Of a DNA stretch of 42,725 bases, positions 42,172-42,725 are shown one piece after another. Numbering within the stretch: position 1 is the stretch's first letter; each line of letters begins with the position of its first letter. Origin of the DNA: Lachnospiraceae bacterium (lineage in GTDB: Bacteria; Bacillota; Clostridia; Lachnospirales; Lachnospiraceae); the NCBI GenBank assembly GCA_017889125.1, contig JAGHER010000206.1, positions 1 through 42,725 of the forward strand, given 5' to 3'. Made by a program: the position numbers and the translations under genes. Below the pieces are notes generated by a model. That model made no database searches and was not told the origin of the DNA. It was given only the letters and a program-made list of their open reading frames with translations.

Positions 42172-42725
42172 TTATGCGCTCTCTTTGATCTCGAAAAGAT
42201 GGCTTCCGGTTCGTCCGTTTTGTATCTTTGCGTGAAGCTTGTTGAGATTATAGCCCATACACAATAAAAGAATCTCCAGTTTTACCTTTGTTTTTCCACG
42301 CAGTAAAAATCGTTGGAACTCATAGTCGTTTTTCAGAACCCCAAACGCTCCCTCTACCTGGATGGAACGATTCATCCGATACTGGATTCCCTTTTCACTT
42401 AAGATGTTTTCGTAGGACTCCTGGCGTTTTTCCAAAAAGCTTTTTGAGACGTACAGGCGCTTATTCTCTTTCGCCTTGGTACATCGTTCTTTATAAGGAC
42501 ATCCCCCGCAGTCTGCGCATTCATATACGGTCACTTCTGACTGGTATCCGCTTTTGCTCCTCTGTTTCTTTACAAAGATTGGTTTCAGTTTCTTCCTGGC
42601 ATGGCAGGTGTACGTATCTGTGCTTTCCTCATACTCCATGTTTTCCCGCTTACTGATATCCTTCTTGAAACTCCGCTTTTTCCATTTTTCATAAGTCTGG
42701 GGTTTTATATAAGGATCCTGCCCGG
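42172..42725 (-). CDS. IS1182-family transposase, C-terminal part (partial)
   Basis: At least 184 residues are open to the window edge; an internal ATG at 42639 is not the real start because reading continues upstream without stop (GQDPYIKPQTYEKWKKR). A zinc-finger-like CADCGGCPYKERC block is followed by the last catalytic residue region SIQVEGAFGVLKNDYEFQRFLLRG, where Glu completes the DDE triad. The C-terminus LLLCMGYNLNKLHAKIQNGR is typical of the family. The frame seen is intact, so the element may be active, but the N-terminal part is outside the window. Confidence 0.88.
   Translation of the reverse strand, partial: GQDPYIKPQTYEKWKKRSFKKDISKRENMEYEESTDTYTCHARKKLKPIFVKKQRSKSGYQSEVTVYECADCGGCPYKERCTKAKENKRLYVSKSFLEKRQESYENILSEKGIQYRMNRSIQVEGAFGVLKNDYEFQRFLLRGKTKVKLEILLLCMGYNLNKLHAKIQNGRTGSHLFEIKESA

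Larger units (their letters stand above)
42028..42725 (-). mobile_element. IS1182-type insertion sequence, 3' part, cut by window end
   Basis: Transposase reading frame plus about 144 bases of structured non-coding end. The left boundary is placed at the start of a 20-base imperfect inverted repeat (42028-42047 / 42054-42073). The exact terminal repeat and target duplication cannot be verified because the other end lies outside the window. Confidence 0.65.

Noticed and set aside
42006-42188. Small plus-strand open frame of 60 codons after the M24 gene
   Set aside because: It consists of the insertion-sequence end with its hairpins and shows no protein-like features.
1-42725. CRISPR arrays, tRNA or rRNA genes, prophage, riboswitch or T-box leaders
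   Set aside because: No regularly spaced repeats, cloverleaf-like genes, phage structural genes or conserved leader motifs were seen in the intergenic gaps, all of which are below 300 bases.

Overview
The window is a chromosomal segment from a spore-forming anaerobic Firmicute, most likely a Lachnospiraceae-type Clostridia (Enterocloster/Hungatella/Lachnoclostridium-like). This rests on the gene order rpsU - yqfC - yqfD - phoH - ybeY - DUF3048 lipoprotein - SpoVB-like flippase, strong GGAGG-type ribosome binding sites, sigma-A-like promoters, and a gut-type set of glycoside hydrolases, acid-sugar enzymes and CUT1 sugar-type ABC importers. No tRNA, rRNA, CRISPR array or prophage was seen, and no gap between genes exceeds 300 bases.

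Layout. (1) 1-14.7 kb, core genes on the plus strand: ribosomal protein S21, sporulation proteins YqfC/YqfD, PhoH, YbeY, a DUF3048 lipoprotein, a SpoVB/MurJ-family flippase, a BofC-like small membrane protein, two coupled FAD oxidoreductases (one HI0933/BaiN-like), proB, DUF896, 5-formyl-THF cyclo-ligase, proA, and a PiT phosphate transporter with its DUF47/PhoU-like partner, closed by a strong bidirectional terminator. (2) 14.7-20.7 kb: a divergent GntR regulator and a four-gene operon (beta-hydroxyacid dehydrogenase, DUF1537 acid-sugar kinase, alpha/beta-hydrolase fused to a polytopic membrane domain, cyclase-family metal hydrolase). Its promoter carries two mirror-image palindromes. (3) 20.8-24.3 kb: YfcC-family transporter, M20 amidohydrolase and a DUF1275/YoaK-like membrane protein. 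(4) 24.2-30.2 kb: AraC regulator divergent from a solute-binding lipoprotein and two overlapping GH43 glycosidases. (5) 30.2-35.7 kb: split ThrE exporter, MATE efflux pump with divergent LysR regulator, SDR oxidoreductase and SAM methyltransferase. (6) 35.8-42 kb: GntR regulator, then an operon with a Zn-type UroD/MtaA-like protein, a CUT1-type binding lipoprotein, two permeases and an M24 aminopeptidase P-like hydrolase. (7) 42.03 kb to the end: the 3' part of an IS1182-type insertion sequence starting about 23 bases after the M24 stop codon.

The two most interesting units are the GntR-controlled operons in (2) and (6). Each has a recognisable operator that ties regulator to operon. Each combines enzyme families that do not add up to a textbook pathway: (2) has the oxidation and phosphorylation steps of threonate/erythronate-type catabolism but lacks the usual decarboxylase or aldolase and adds two hydrolases; (6) couples a corrinoid-type methyltransferase homologue lacking any corrinoid partner with an importer and a creatinase/prolidase-fold hydrolase. 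By eye both are more AT-rich than the core region, consistent with accessory origin. Substrates cannot be determined from sequence alone.
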